64,000 bases of DNA from Streptomyces sp. 378 (GTDB lineage: Bacteria; Actinomycetota; Actinomycetes; Streptomycetales; Streptomycetaceae). The position numbers and the translations under genes were made by a program. The first letter of the stretch is position 1. Every line of letters starts with the position of its first letter. The stretch lies in contig NZ_JASKMS010000029.1 in NCBI RefSeq assembly GCF_030124145.1, positions 43,437 to 107,436 of the forward strand. The letters run 5' to 3'. Under the pieces are notes generated by a model. It saw only the letters and a program-made list of their open reading frames with translations. It was not told the DNA's origin and ran no database searches. Shown here piece after piece: positions 53,813 to 62,151 of the stretch.

Positions 53813-53851
53813 CCGGAAGGGCCACCGCACAGTGGCAGGTGGCCCTTCCGG
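53813..53851 (-). terminator. Terminator of the ThuA-DUF1080 operon
   Basis: Perfect 14-bp arms (CCGGAAGGGCCACC at 53813-53826 and its complement at 53838-53851), 11-nt loop. On the minus strand it is followed by GGGGTTTTCA, a short T-run. 15 bp after the stop at 53866. Confidence 0.85.
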
Positions 53852-53865
53852 CGTGCCGCGTCAGC

Positions 53866-55569
53866 TCAGGGCAGGATCCATTTCTGGTTGGTTCCACCGT
53901 GGCAGGTCCACAGGTGCACGAGGGTGCCGTCCGAGGAGTTGGCGCCCGGCACGTCCAGGCACTTGCCCGACTGCGGGTTCCGCAGCGACCCGTCCGGATA
54001 CGCCTGCCAGTTCTGGTTGGCGCCACCGTTGCAGGACCACAACTGGACTCTCGCCCCGTCCGCCGTGCTGTTACCGCTGACATCCAGGCACTTGCCCAAC
54101 GCCTTGACCGTCGACCCCGGCGCCACCGTCCACTTCTGCCCCGCCGAGCCCGTACACGACGAGATCTGCACCGCCGTCCCATCCGCCGAGCCGCCGTTAC
54201 GGACATCCAGACACTTACCCGCAAGCCCCACGACCGGACCCGCGCCGGGTGTCGGGCCGCCCAGTTCCTTGATCCGGACGTTGCGGAACGATACGTCGTC
54301 CCCCGTGCCGTGATTCTGGATGCCGACGTGGCCGGCGAGCGAGCGGGCGGGGTCGGCGTTGGTGAAGTCATTGATCTTCACGCCGTTGAGCCGGACCTGG
54401 AGCCGCTCGCCCTCCACCAGCAGCTCGAAGGTGTTCCACTCGCCCGGTGGGTTGAGTGCCGCGTCCCGGGCAGCCGTGTCCGGGGCCTTGATGGCGTAGA
54501 TCGAGCCAGTCGTGCGGTCAGGCGCGTCGGTGGCGTCGATCTGGACCTCGTAGCCGTTGTTCAGTGCCGACGCCGGGTCGCTCGACGGTGGGAAGCCCAC
54601 GATCACGCCGGAGTTGTCGTCGCCGGACATCTTCCAGTCCAGCTTCAGCGAGTAGTTGGTGAACTGCCGGGCGCTGTACCAGAGCATGCCCAGGCCGCCG
54701 TACGAGGCGAGGGTGGCGTCCGAGTTGGTGAAACCCCCTGGGCCGGCCTGCGACCAGCCGGTGGTCGAGCCGTTGTAGAGGGTCGTATAGCCGTTCTCGG
54801 GCCGGCAGTCGGCCTTGGTCCGGCCTGCCGCGTACCGGATGCCGCCGAGCAGGTGCGCCCGGAACGCCGGCTCCGCGTACGACGCCTGGCTGTGCCCGCC
54901 GCCGGTGTAGAAGGCCCGGCCCCCCGAGTAGGCCTTGCACCAGGTGTGCGGGTGGTCGGCGCCCATCGAGCCGCCCGAGTACGACGACTCGTCCAGCGTG
55001 GCGAGCACGCGCGCGGTGGTACGGGGGTTGGTCCGGAAGTTGTACCACTCATCGGTGCGGGTCCAGGTCTGCGGCAGGTGGGCGGTCGCCGCGTGCGCCC
55101 GCCCCTCCACCTTGACGTTGGCCTGCTGGACAGCGGGGTGCGAGGCGAAGTAGGCGCCGACCAGATCGCCGTAGAACGGCCAGTTGTACTCCGTGTCCGC
55201 GGCCGAGTGGACGCCGACGAAGCCGCCGCCTGAGCCGATGTACGACTGGAACGCCGACTGCTGGGCGTCGTTCAGAACGTCGCCGGTGGTGTTGAGGAAG
55301 ATCACCGCCTCGTAACGGCTCAGGTTGCTGGTGGTGAAGTGGTTGCCGTCCTCCGTGGTCGTCACCGTGAAACTGTTCGCTGCGCCGAGGTCGCGGATGG
55401 CCTGGGTCCCCGCCGGGATCGAGTCGTGCCGGAAACCGGCCGTCTTGGAGAACACGAGGACGTCGTAGGACGTGTCCGCGGCATTGACGGGGCTGGGCTG
55501 CCCGAGGAGGGCCAGGGCGGCGAGTGTCGCGACCGCCCCACCAAGCAGGGTTCGGGGTTTTCTGCGCAT
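53866..55569 (-). CDS. Secreted ThuA - DUF1080 (3-keto-disaccharide hydrolase) - RICIN protein
   Basis: A 567-residue protein; ATG 55569 with AAGAGAG about 9 nt upstream. Signal peptide to about residue 30 (GQPSPVNAADTS). ThuA domain about 31-245 (DVLVFSKTAGFRHDSIPAGT; GGGFVGVHSAADTEYNWPFY; HTWCKAYSGGRAFYTGGGHS). DUF1080 jelly roll about 253-430 (YTTLYNGSTTGWSQAGPGGF; SLKLDWKMSGDDNSGVIVGF; GEWNTFELLVEGERLQVRLN); this family includes 3-keto-glycoside hydrolases. RICIN about 443-567. It lies 29 bp after the PQQ-dehydrogenase gene in the same direction, so oxidation followed by hydrolysis of 3-keto-glycosides outside the cell is a reasonable inference. Confidence 0.88.
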   Translation of the reverse strand: MRRKPRTLLGGAVATLAALALLGQPSPVNAADTSYDVLVFSKTAGFRHDSIPAGTQAIRDLGAANSFTVTTTEDGNHFTTSNLSRYEAVIFLNTTGDVLNDAQQSAFQSYIGSGGGFVGVHSAADTEYNWPFYGDLVGAYFASHPAVQQANVKVEGRAHAATAHLPQTWTRTDEWYNFRTNPRTTARVLATLDESSYSGGSMGADHPHTWCKAYSGGRAFYTGGGHSQASYAEPAFRAHLLGGIRYAAGRTKADCRPENGYTTLYNGSTTGWSQAGPGGFTNSDATLASYGGLGMLWYSARQFTNYSLKLDWKMSGDDNSGVIVGFPPSSDPASALNNGYEVQIDATDAPDRTTGSIYAIKAPDTAARDAALNPPGEWNTFELLVEGERLQVRLNGVKINDFTNADPARSLAGHVGIQNHGTGDDVSFRNVRIKELGGPTPGAGPVVGLAGKCLDVRNGGSADGTAVQISSCTGSAGQKWTVAPGSTVKALGKCLDVSGNSTADGARVQLWSCNGGANQNWQAYPDGSLRNPQSGKCLDVPGANSSDGTLVHLWTCHGGTNQKWILP

Positions 55570-55598
55570 GTCCGTCGCTCTCTTCTTGGTGACAGATA

Positions 55599-58439
55599 TC
55601 AGGGCAGGGTCCATTTCTGGTTGGTTCCGCCGTGGCAGGTCCACAGGTGCACGAGGGTGCCGTCCGAGGAGTTGGCGCCCGACACGTCCAGGCACTTGCC
55701 CGACTGCGGGCTCCGCAGCGACCCGTCCGGATACGCCTGCCAGTTCTGGTTGGCGCCACCGTTGCACGACCACAACTGGACCTTCGTCCCGTCCGCCGTG
55801 CTGTTACCGCTGACATCCAGGCACTTGCCCAACGCCTTGACCGTCGACCCCGGCGCCACCGTCCACTTCTGCCCCGCCGAGCCCGTACACGACGAGATCT
55901 GCACCGCCGTCCCATCCGCCGAGCTGCCGCCACGGACATCCAGACACTTGTCCGAGAGCCCCACGATCGGACCCGCGCCGGGTGTCGGGCCGCCGCCGGA
56001 GTTGAAGGTGAACGCATCTACGTCGAAGAGGAATCCGGAGCCGCCGGCGAAGGTCAGGTAGAGCGTGGTGGTGCCGGCCGGTGCACCGGAGATCGAGCCG
56101 CCCACGGTGGTGAAGTTCGTCCACGAGCCGGTGACCGGGACGGTGGCGGAGCCGAGGACGGTGCCGGTCGGCGAGCCGGCCCGGACCTGCAACGTGCCGC
56201 CCGCGCCGGCTGACGACACCCGGGCGCTGAACGACGTGGCGTTGCTCAGCTTGTACGGCTCGAATGCGATCCAGTCGCCGTTGTTGATGTCACCGACGGA
56301 CTTGCCGCCCTCGGCGGTCGACTTGTCCAGGGTGGCGATGCCGGACGATGTCTTGTAGTGCTCGGCCTGCCGGTGCTTCGGCTGCAGGATGTGCTGCTTG
56401 TGCGTGGTGAGCCCGGCGTTGTCGGTGTACTCGGCGTCGAAGACCCCGAAGATGTTCGCCGCGTCGTCGTGCTCACCGTCGACCGGGATGGTGATCGTGC
56501 CGGAGCAACCGGTTTTCGAGGTGATCGGGTGGCCGTGGCTGTCGTGACCGACGATGTACGTCAGCTTGACCTTGGTGCAGTCGACCGTGCCGTCCTCCGG
56601 ATCCGTCACGGTGATACTGAACGGCACGGTGTCGCCGAAGGCGAAGATCTCCCCCGCGGCGGGGCTGTTGATGGTCACGGTCGGCGCGGTGTTGCCGACG
56701 GTGATCCGCACGTCGGCGGTGCCGGTGGCACCCTGCGGGTCGCGCACGGTCAGTGTGGCCGTGTAGTTCCCGTTCGTGTTGTACGTCTTCGTCGGGTTGG
56801 CGTCGGTGGAGCTGGTGCCGTCACCGAAGTTCCACGCATAGGTCAGTGCCCCACCGTCGGGGTCGGATGAGCCGGCCGAGGAGAATGTCACGGTCAACGG
56901 CGCCGCGCCGGAGGTCCGGTTGGCGCCGGCCATCGCCGTGGGCGCCCGGTTGCCGCCGCCGACGTAGTCGAAGCGGTAAAGGGCAGAGTATTGATCGCCC
57001 TGGTACAGCCCGGCGCCGTAGTCCAGCACGTAGTAGGAGCCGTCCGGGCCGAACGCCGAGTCGATCACCTGCTTGCCGCTCCAGGGGAAGCTGTCGATGG
57101 TCCCCGGAGAACCGTCGGCGTTGAGGTGGATCGGCTTGATCCAGCCGCGGCCGAACTCCGTGGCGAAGAACTGCCCGTCGAACGACTGCGGGAACTTCGT
57201 GGGCGAGCTGACGTCGGGGTCATACCGGTACACCGGGCCCGCCATCGGCGACTCCGAGCCGCCGCCGAACGCCGGCGGGCTGCCGGCGTCGCCGCCGTAA
57301 CGGATCCAGGCAGCCTTGGCGGGGGGCAGCGTGCTCAAGCCGGTATTGCGGAACGAGTTGTTCGTCGGCCCGCCCGAGCAGTTGTACTTCGCGCCTGCCG
57401 TGTTGGTGGCGAAGTCCCACTCGGCGTACGTCTCGGAGCCCGTGTTCGTGCCGGTGCAGTATGGCCAGCCATAGAAGCCCGGGCCCGTGACGCGGTTGAA
57501 CTCGACCTGGCCCTGCGGCCCGCGCGCCGTGGTGGCGCCGGCATCGGGGCCGTAGTCGCCGACGTAGACGATGCCGGTGGCCTTGTCCACGCTCATCCGG
57601 CACGGGTTGCGGAGGCCCATCGCGTAGATCTCCGGCCGAGTCCTGGCTGTGCCGGGCGGGAACATGTTGCCTGCCGGGATCGAGTACGACCCGTTTTCGT
57701 TCACCTTGATGCGCAAGATCTTGCCGCGCAGGTCGTTGGTGTTGGCGGCGGTGCGCTGCGCGTCGAACGCCGGGTTGCGGTTGGCCCGCTCGTCGAGGGG
57801 GGAATATCCGGCGGACTCGAACGGGTTGGTGTCGTCGCCTGTGGACAGGTACAGGTTGCCTGCCGCGTCGAAGTCGATGTCTCCGCCGGCGTGGCAGCAG
57901 ATACCTCGGTCAGCCGCCACGTCGAGGATGTCCACTTTGCTGGACTGGTTCAGCGTGAAGTCGGCGTTGAGCGTGAACCGGGAAAGCCGGTTGACACCCT
58001 GCCATGCCGACCAGTTGCCGCCGGTGGTCGGTGCGTCGCCTCCTGGTGTGGACAGCGGCGGGGCGTAGTAGAGGTAGATGTGCCGGTTGGTGGCGAAACC
58101 CGGGTCGATGCCAATGCCCTGCAGGCCGTCCTCGTCGTGCACGTATACGGGGATGTTGCCGATCACCCTGGTGGTGCCGCTGGCATCCGTGCGGCGCACG
58201 GTCCCGTTGCGAGCGGTATGCAGCACCGACCGGTCGGCGAGTACGGCCAGCGACATCGGTTCACCGACCTCCGCGACCCCGCGGGCTAGTTGAACCTGCT
58301 GGAAGTCGGCGGCGTTGATCGGATGCGCCGAGGCCGGGGTCGCACTGGATAAGGCCGCGACGAGAGTGGCCGCGACCAGGAGCAGAGCCGAACCGATGGC
58401 CGGCCAACGCGCGGCTGTAGCCGTGAATCTCATGAACAT
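55599..58439 (-). CDS. Secreted soluble PQQ sugar dehydrogenase - PKD - CBM6-like - RICIN protein
   Basis: A 946-residue protein, ATG 58439 with AAGGGGA upstream. Signal peptide to about residue 38 (ATPASAHPI). Glucose/sorbosone dehydrogenase propeller about 45-485 with the catalytic-type His in CCHAGGDIDFDAAGNLY and Arg-Asn in AMGLRNPCRMSVD. PKD about 495-580 (YAWNFGDGTSSTDANP), Ig-like segment, CBM6-like about 690-805, RICIN about 816-946. Same architecture as the C-terminal part of the 49.9-kb gene but without ThuA, which is supplied by the next gene. The electron acceptor is unknown; no cytochrome domain is fused. Confidence 0.88.
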   Translation of the reverse strand: MFMRFTATAARWPAIGSALLLVAATLVAALSSATPASAHPINAADFQQVQLARGVAEVGEPMSLAVLADRSVLHTARNGTVRRTDASGTTRVIGNIPVYVHDEDGLQGIGIDPGFATNRHIYLYYAPPLSTPGGDAPTTGGNWSAWQGVNRLSRFTLNADFTLNQSSKVDILDVAADRGICCHAGGDIDFDAAGNLYLSTGDDTNPFESAGYSPLDERANRNPAFDAQRTAANTNDLRGKILRIKVNENGSYSIPAGNMFPPGTARTRPEIYAMGLRNPCRMSVDKATGIVYVGDYGPDAGATTARGPQGQVEFNRVTGPGFYGWPYCTGTNTGSETYAEWDFATNTAGAKYNCSGGPTNNSFRNTGLSTLPPAKAAWIRYGGDAGSPPAFGGGSESPMAGPVYRYDPDVSSPTKFPQSFDGQFFATEFGRGWIKPIHLNADGSPGTIDSFPWSGKQVIDSAFGPDGSYYVLDYGAGLYQGDQYSALYRFDYVGGGNRAPTAMAGANRTSGAAPLTVTFSSAGSSDPDGGALTYAWNFGDGTSSTDANPTKTYNTNGNYTATLTVRDPQGATGTADVRITVGNTAPTVTINSPAAGEIFAFGDTVPFSITVTDPEDGTVDCTKVKLTYIVGHDSHGHPITSKTGCSGTITIPVDGEHDDAANIFGVFDAEYTDNAGLTTHKQHILQPKHRQAEHYKTSSGIATLDKSTAEGGKSVGDINNGDWIAFEPYKLSNATSFSARVSSAGAGGTLQVRAGSPTGTVLGSATVPVTGSWTNFTTVGGSISGAPAGTTTLYLTFAGGSGFLFDVDAFTFNSGGGPTPGAGPIVGLSDKCLDVRGGSSADGTAVQISSCTGSAGQKWTVAPGSTVKALGKCLDVSGNSTADGTKVQLWSCNGGANQNWQAYPDGSLRSPQSGKCLDVSGANSSDGTLVHLWTCHGGTNQKWTLP

Positions 58440-58945
58440 GACAATGCAGTCCCCTTCCTGAACAGGTGGCTGCCAGGCTTGGGGCGCGCGCTGCCGCGCC
58501 GATGCCGTAGCGGGATGTCGCCGCTTCGGCCCGCTGGGTGTGCTTCAGCAGGCCACTACGCCGAGCGGGGGCAACCGCTCGGAAACAGTAGAAGTCGATG
58601 GCTACCGCGCTGTCGGGTCACATCGACGACCGTGATGGTCCGCCGACAAGGCTAGAAGACTTCAGCCCAAGGTGTCCATACTTCCCTCCGGACCAACCAG
58701 GCTTTTGGTCTGTTGTGGAGAAAGTCGCGAAGGACCCGATCCCTGTCAGGACTGGGTGCCATCTCCAACCCGGATCGGCGGGACGCAGACAGGTGCGTGA
58801 TCGCCGCCGCCCGCCCCGACAACCCAGCCGGGCCCGGCCACACCTTCGCCGACCACGAACACACCTTGCGCACCGCAGCCGAGGCCGCGGACTCACCACG
58901 TGCTGCAGATCGTGGCCATCAGCCGCCCCCGGCGAAGACGACCAG
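58440..58945. other. Non-coding region upstream of PQQ-dehydrogenase gene
   Basis: About 500 bp with no supported gene; it should hold the promoter of the leftward PQQ-dehydrogenase operon. No convincing -35/-10 pair or palindrome was recognised. The right half looks like degraded coding DNA leading into the transposase remnant. Confidence 0.4.
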
Positions 58946-59090
58946 TTTCTTTACTGTCACCGTGCTCATCGTCACCCGCGAGGGTGACCGCCGCTGCAAG
59001 CTCCCGCCGCACCAACGTGCCCTCGTCGGCCTGGTGTACCTGCGCAGACACGACACCCTCGCCCAACTCGCGGCCGGCTTGTCTCGGGCG
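58946..59090 (+). mobile_element. IS5-type transposase remnant (N-terminal HTH)
   Basis: About 45 residues match the start of a common actinobacterial IS transposase: TVLIVTREGDRRCKLPPHQR, ALVGLVYLRRHDTLAQLAAG. The reading then collapses and no catalytic domain follows. A relic of an insertion between the PQQ-dehydrogenase and GH74 genes. Confidence 0.65.
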
Positions 59091-59107
59091 AGTTCCCTCA
59101 GCCTTGG

Positions 59108-59137
59108 CGGGGCCGCAGTGTTGTGGCTGCGGCCCCG
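59108..59137 (-). terminator. Hairpin terminator after GH74 gene
   Basis: Perfect 11-bp arms (CGGGGCCGCAG at 59108-59118 and its complement at 59127-59137) with an 8-nt loop, 13 bp beyond the stop at 59151. Confidence 0.75.
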
Positions 59138-59150
59138 TTCGGGGGTGGGG

Positions 59151-61778
59151 TCAGGACGGGTCGCCGTACTGGAGGCCGCGTCCGTTGGTGCCGACGTAGA
59201 CGCGGCCGTAGGTGTCGGGGTCGCCGGTGATGACGCCGACGCCGCCGATGGCGCCCCACTGGTGGGCGTCGTCGTTTACGCGGAGCCAGGTGGCGCCCCT
59301 GTCGGTGGAGCGGAAGACTCCGGTGACGTCCTTGACGGTGCCGATCAGGTACAGGGCCTGGTAGCTGGTGCCCGGCTTGGCCTTGCCGAAGCCGAGGGCG
59401 GAGGCGGACTTCACCGAGCGGAGCGTGGTGAAGGTGCGGCCGCCGTCGGTGGAGTGCAGCAGCCCCTTGGCGCCGCCGGCGATCCACAGGTCTCCGGCGA
59501 TGCCGGGGACGGCGGTGAGGCGGCCGTCGGCGGGCAGGTTGGTGGCGCGGGCTGTGAAGCTCGCGCCGCCGTCGGTGCTGGCGTAGAGGGTGCCGCCGGA
59601 CAAGGAGTAGAAGGTCTTGGCCGAGGAGCGGTCGGCGACGGCCACGGCGCCGGTGCCCAGACCGCTGACCCTCGACCAGCTCGCCCCCTTGTCACTCGAG
59701 CGGTACGGGGCCTGGCCGGCCTGGGTCCAGACGATGGTGGAGCCGTCCGCGGCGAGCGCGACATGGCCGCTGTGGGCACTCGCCACCGGCTCTGCCTTGA
59801 AGCCGGTCCAGGTGCTGCCGCCGTCGGCGGAGTAGGCGCCGTCCTTGTCGCCGCCAGTGCCGACGCGCACCATCATCGCGGGCTTGGACTGGGCGAAGTC
59901 GATGCCGGTGCTGTTGGTCATCATCGGGTTCTTCAGTCGCCCGGCGGGCACCTTCGTCAGGGAGTCGTGGCGGAAGCCGCCCTGGTCGCCCATGGCGGTG
60001 ACGACTTGGGCGCCGCCGGGCGGGGCGATCGCGTCCAGCAACGCGGTCTCCTCCAGCCCTCGGGCGCCCGTGCTCCAGTGGCTGGTGCCGCCGCTGTCGG
60101 AGGCGTCCGCGTCCTTGCTGCGCAGGATGCCGTTGCCGGTGCCGTAGAGCACGTGCCCGGAGTTGAAGGGATCGATGGCCAGGGCGGTCATCCAGTGCCC
60201 GGTGTGGGTACCGACGTAAGGAGCGTCGGAGGCGTTGCGCACCGACTTGTCGGCCAGCGCCTTCCACGTCGTACCGCCATCGGTGCTGCGATAGATCTCG
60301 TCCTCCGGCCACCAGCGGCCGAGGGTGGTGACCATCACCGTGGACGGCTTGCGCGGGTCGACGGCAAGCCCGGAGAACCCGTAACTGCCCCTGGACGGGG
60401 ATATGTTCTTCCACGCCCCGCGGTCCGGCGTGTACTTCCACACCGTGCCCGCCGTCACGCCGTTGGGTCCGAGGGCGTTGGTGTACGTCAGGTACAGCGA
60501 GCCGTCGCCGGAGAGGACGCCGTGCTGCGGCAGCTGGCCGGTGGGCTGTCCGGAGACGGCCTGCCAGGTGCTGCCGCCGTCGGTGGAGCGGTACAGGGAG
60601 GTGTACTTGTCGTTGACGCCGACGTAGATCGTCTTGCTGCCGGCCGGGCCGTACGTCACGAAGGAGATGCCCGCGCCGCTGCTCACACCGTCCTTGACGG
60701 GGAAGGAGGAGACCTGGCGCCATGTCACGCCGTGGTCGGTGCTGCGCCACAGGCCGTTCTTGCGGGAGCCCAGCAGCAAGGTGCGGTTGTCCGCCGGGTT
60801 GATCGCGAGGCGTTCGCCCGCGCCGCGGCCGTCCTCGTTGGCGCCCAGCTTGAACGGCAGATCGGCGCGCTTGAAGGTGCGGCCCTGGTCGGTGGAGCGC
60901 AGGATCGCGCCGTTGCCCGCCCAGTTGTTGGTGTAGGTGCCCGCCGCGAGGTAGAGCCGGTTGGGGTCGACGGGGTCGGTGGCCACCGCATCGATGCCCA
61001 GCAGGTTCCAGTCCTCCTCACCGAGCCAGTCGGTCAGTGGGATCCACTGCTCAGCCGCGGTGTCCCAGCGGTAGGCGCCGCCCATGTCGGTGCGCGCGTA
61101 CAGCAGACCCTTCTCCTTCGGGTTGAACACCAGACCGGTGACGTAACCGCCACCCACCACTTGGGCGTTCTTCCACACATAGGGTCCGGCTGCGGCCGTC
61201 TGAGCCTCGGTCACCTTCACCAACTTCCACTGCTGGTTGGTGCCGCCGTGGCCCGGATACTGGATGACCGCCGCGCCCTGGGCCGTGGTGCCTCCCGAGA
61301 CGTCCAGGACCAGGCCGCTCTTGCGGGAGGTGAAGGTGACCGCGTCCGAGCCGCTCACCGCGTCGATCCGCCACTCCTGTGAGGTGGAGGAGCTGTCGGT
61401 CTGCTGTTCGGCTGCGGCCGCCCGGGCGGCCGAGTTGCCCGCTATGCCCAGGGCTTTGCCGCTGTTGCGGTTCACCAGCTCGTAGTAGCCGTCCCCGGCA
61501 GGCTTCAGCCTCCACTGCTGGTTGGCCGTGTTCTGGTCGGTGTACTGCTGGATACGGGTGCCGTCGGCGGTGGAGAAGCTCCTGACGTCCAGCACCTTGC
61601 CGCTGCGCACGGAAACCAGCTGGTAGTAGGCGTCGCTGTCAACCTGCGCCGCCTGCGAGTCCTCCTGCACGAACAGGAAGTACGGCACGAGGACGGCGGG
61701 CACGCCGAGCAGCAGACCGGTGGCGGTCCAGCGGCGGCGGTGCCGACCGCGGCGCCCGCCGTTCGTGGGGTTGTTCAT
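59151..61778 (-). CDS. Secreted GH74 xyloglucanase with N-terminal RICIN domain
   Basis: An 875-residue protein. ATG 61778 has AAGGAG 11 nt upstream; an ATG at 61799 lacks one. A basic stretch (GGRRGRHRRRW) and hydrophobic segment (TATGLLLGVPAVLVPYFLFV) act as signal or anchor. RICIN trefoil about 48-190 (YYQLVSVRSGKVLDVRSF; NQQWRL, NQQWKL). The two seven-bladed propellers of GH74 occupy about 200-875, with repeated STDGG-TW (Asp-box) motifs. Catalytic Asp candidates lie in LLGIDAVATDP and VTAMGDQGGFRH. Endo-xyloglucanase activity is expected. Streptomyces GH74 enzymes usually carry a C-terminal CBM, so an N-terminal lectin is unusual. Confidence 0.92.
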   Translation of the reverse strand: MNNPTNGGRRGRHRRRWTATGLLLGVPAVLVPYFLFVQEDSQAAQVDSDAYYQLVSVRSGKVLDVRSFSTADGTRIQQYTDQNTANQQWRLKPAGDGYYELVNRNSGKALGIAGNSAARAAAAEQQTDSSSTSQEWRIDAVSGSDAVTFTSRKSGLVLDVSGGTTAQGAAVIQYPGHGGTNQQWKLVKVTEAQTAAAGPYVWKNAQVVGGGYVTGLVFNPKEKGLLYARTDMGGAYRWDTAAEQWIPLTDWLGEEDWNLLGIDAVATDPVDPNRLYLAAGTYTNNWAGNGAILRSTDQGRTFKRADLPFKLGANEDGRGAGERLAINPADNRTLLLGSRKNGLWRSTDHGVTWRQVSSFPVKDGVSSGAGISFVTYGPAGSKTIYVGVNDKYTSLYRSTDGGSTWQAVSGQPTGQLPQHGVLSGDGSLYLTYTNALGPNGVTAGTVWKYTPDRGAWKNISPSRGSYGFSGLAVDPRKPSTVMVTTLGRWWPEDEIYRSTDGGTTWKALADKSVRNASDAPYVGTHTGHWMTALAIDPFNSGHVLYGTGNGILRSKDADASDSGGTSHWSTGARGLEETALLDAIAPPGGAQVVTAMGDQGGFRHDSLTKVPAGRLKNPMMTNSTGIDFAQSKPAMMVRVGTGGDKDGAYSADGGSTWTGFKAEPVASAHSGHVALAADGSTIVWTQAGQAPYRSSDKGASWSRVSGLGTGAVAVADRSSAKTFYSLSGGTLYASTDGGASFTARATNLPADGRLTAVPGIAGDLWIAGGAKGLLHSTDGGRTFTTLRSVKSASALGFGKAKPGTSYQALYLIGTVKDVTGVFRSTDRGATWLRVNDDAHQWGAIGGVGVITGDPDTYGRVYVGTNGRGLQYGDPS

Positions 61779-62112
61779 AGGGAGGCGTTCTCCTTGCATG
61801 CTGTTCAACAGTGGAAAGCCTGATCCGGCCACCGGAACTGGCCGGATCCACTTCCTTGTTGCCACAGGCCACGCACAGGGTTGCCTCGAGCCGGGATCCT
61901 TTTCAAGTCACCTCGTGGCGCGGTAGGCGCTGAAGGTCGGGCCGCGAGGGAGGAGCTGAGGGTGTGTTCGAGCAGGGCGCACGTCGCGGCAGGTGCGGTG
62001 TGCGCACCTGCGCCGGGCCGGTGCCGGAACCGCGCAGCGGCCCCGGGTCCCGGGGGCTGTCTTCTTGACGCCGTCCGGGACGAGGGCCGCCGCCGCGGAT
62101 GGCTGCCCTGAC
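61779..62112. other. Leader region of GH74 gene
   Basis: No gene supported. A 9-bp inverted repeat (GATCCGGCC at 61822-61830 with complement at 61840-61848) lies 44 bp upstream of the GH74 start and may be a regulator site or leader structure. Confidence 0.4.
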
Positions 62113-62149
62113 GCCGGGCGGCACGGATGCGTCCGGTGCCGCCCCCGGC
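62113..62149 (-). terminator. Hairpin terminator after SGNH-RICIN gene
   Basis: Arms GCCGGGCGGCAC (62113-62124) and GTGCCGCCCCCGGC (62136-62149; two extra C in the second arm), directly after the stop at 62152. Confidence 0.65.
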
Positions 62150-62151
62150 GG

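Noticed and set aside
58713..61382. 889-residue open frame on the plus strand across the GH74 gene
   Set aside because: Low-complexity Gly/Val/Ala sequence antisense to GH74. Only its first part (58946-59090) has meaning, as a transposase remnant.
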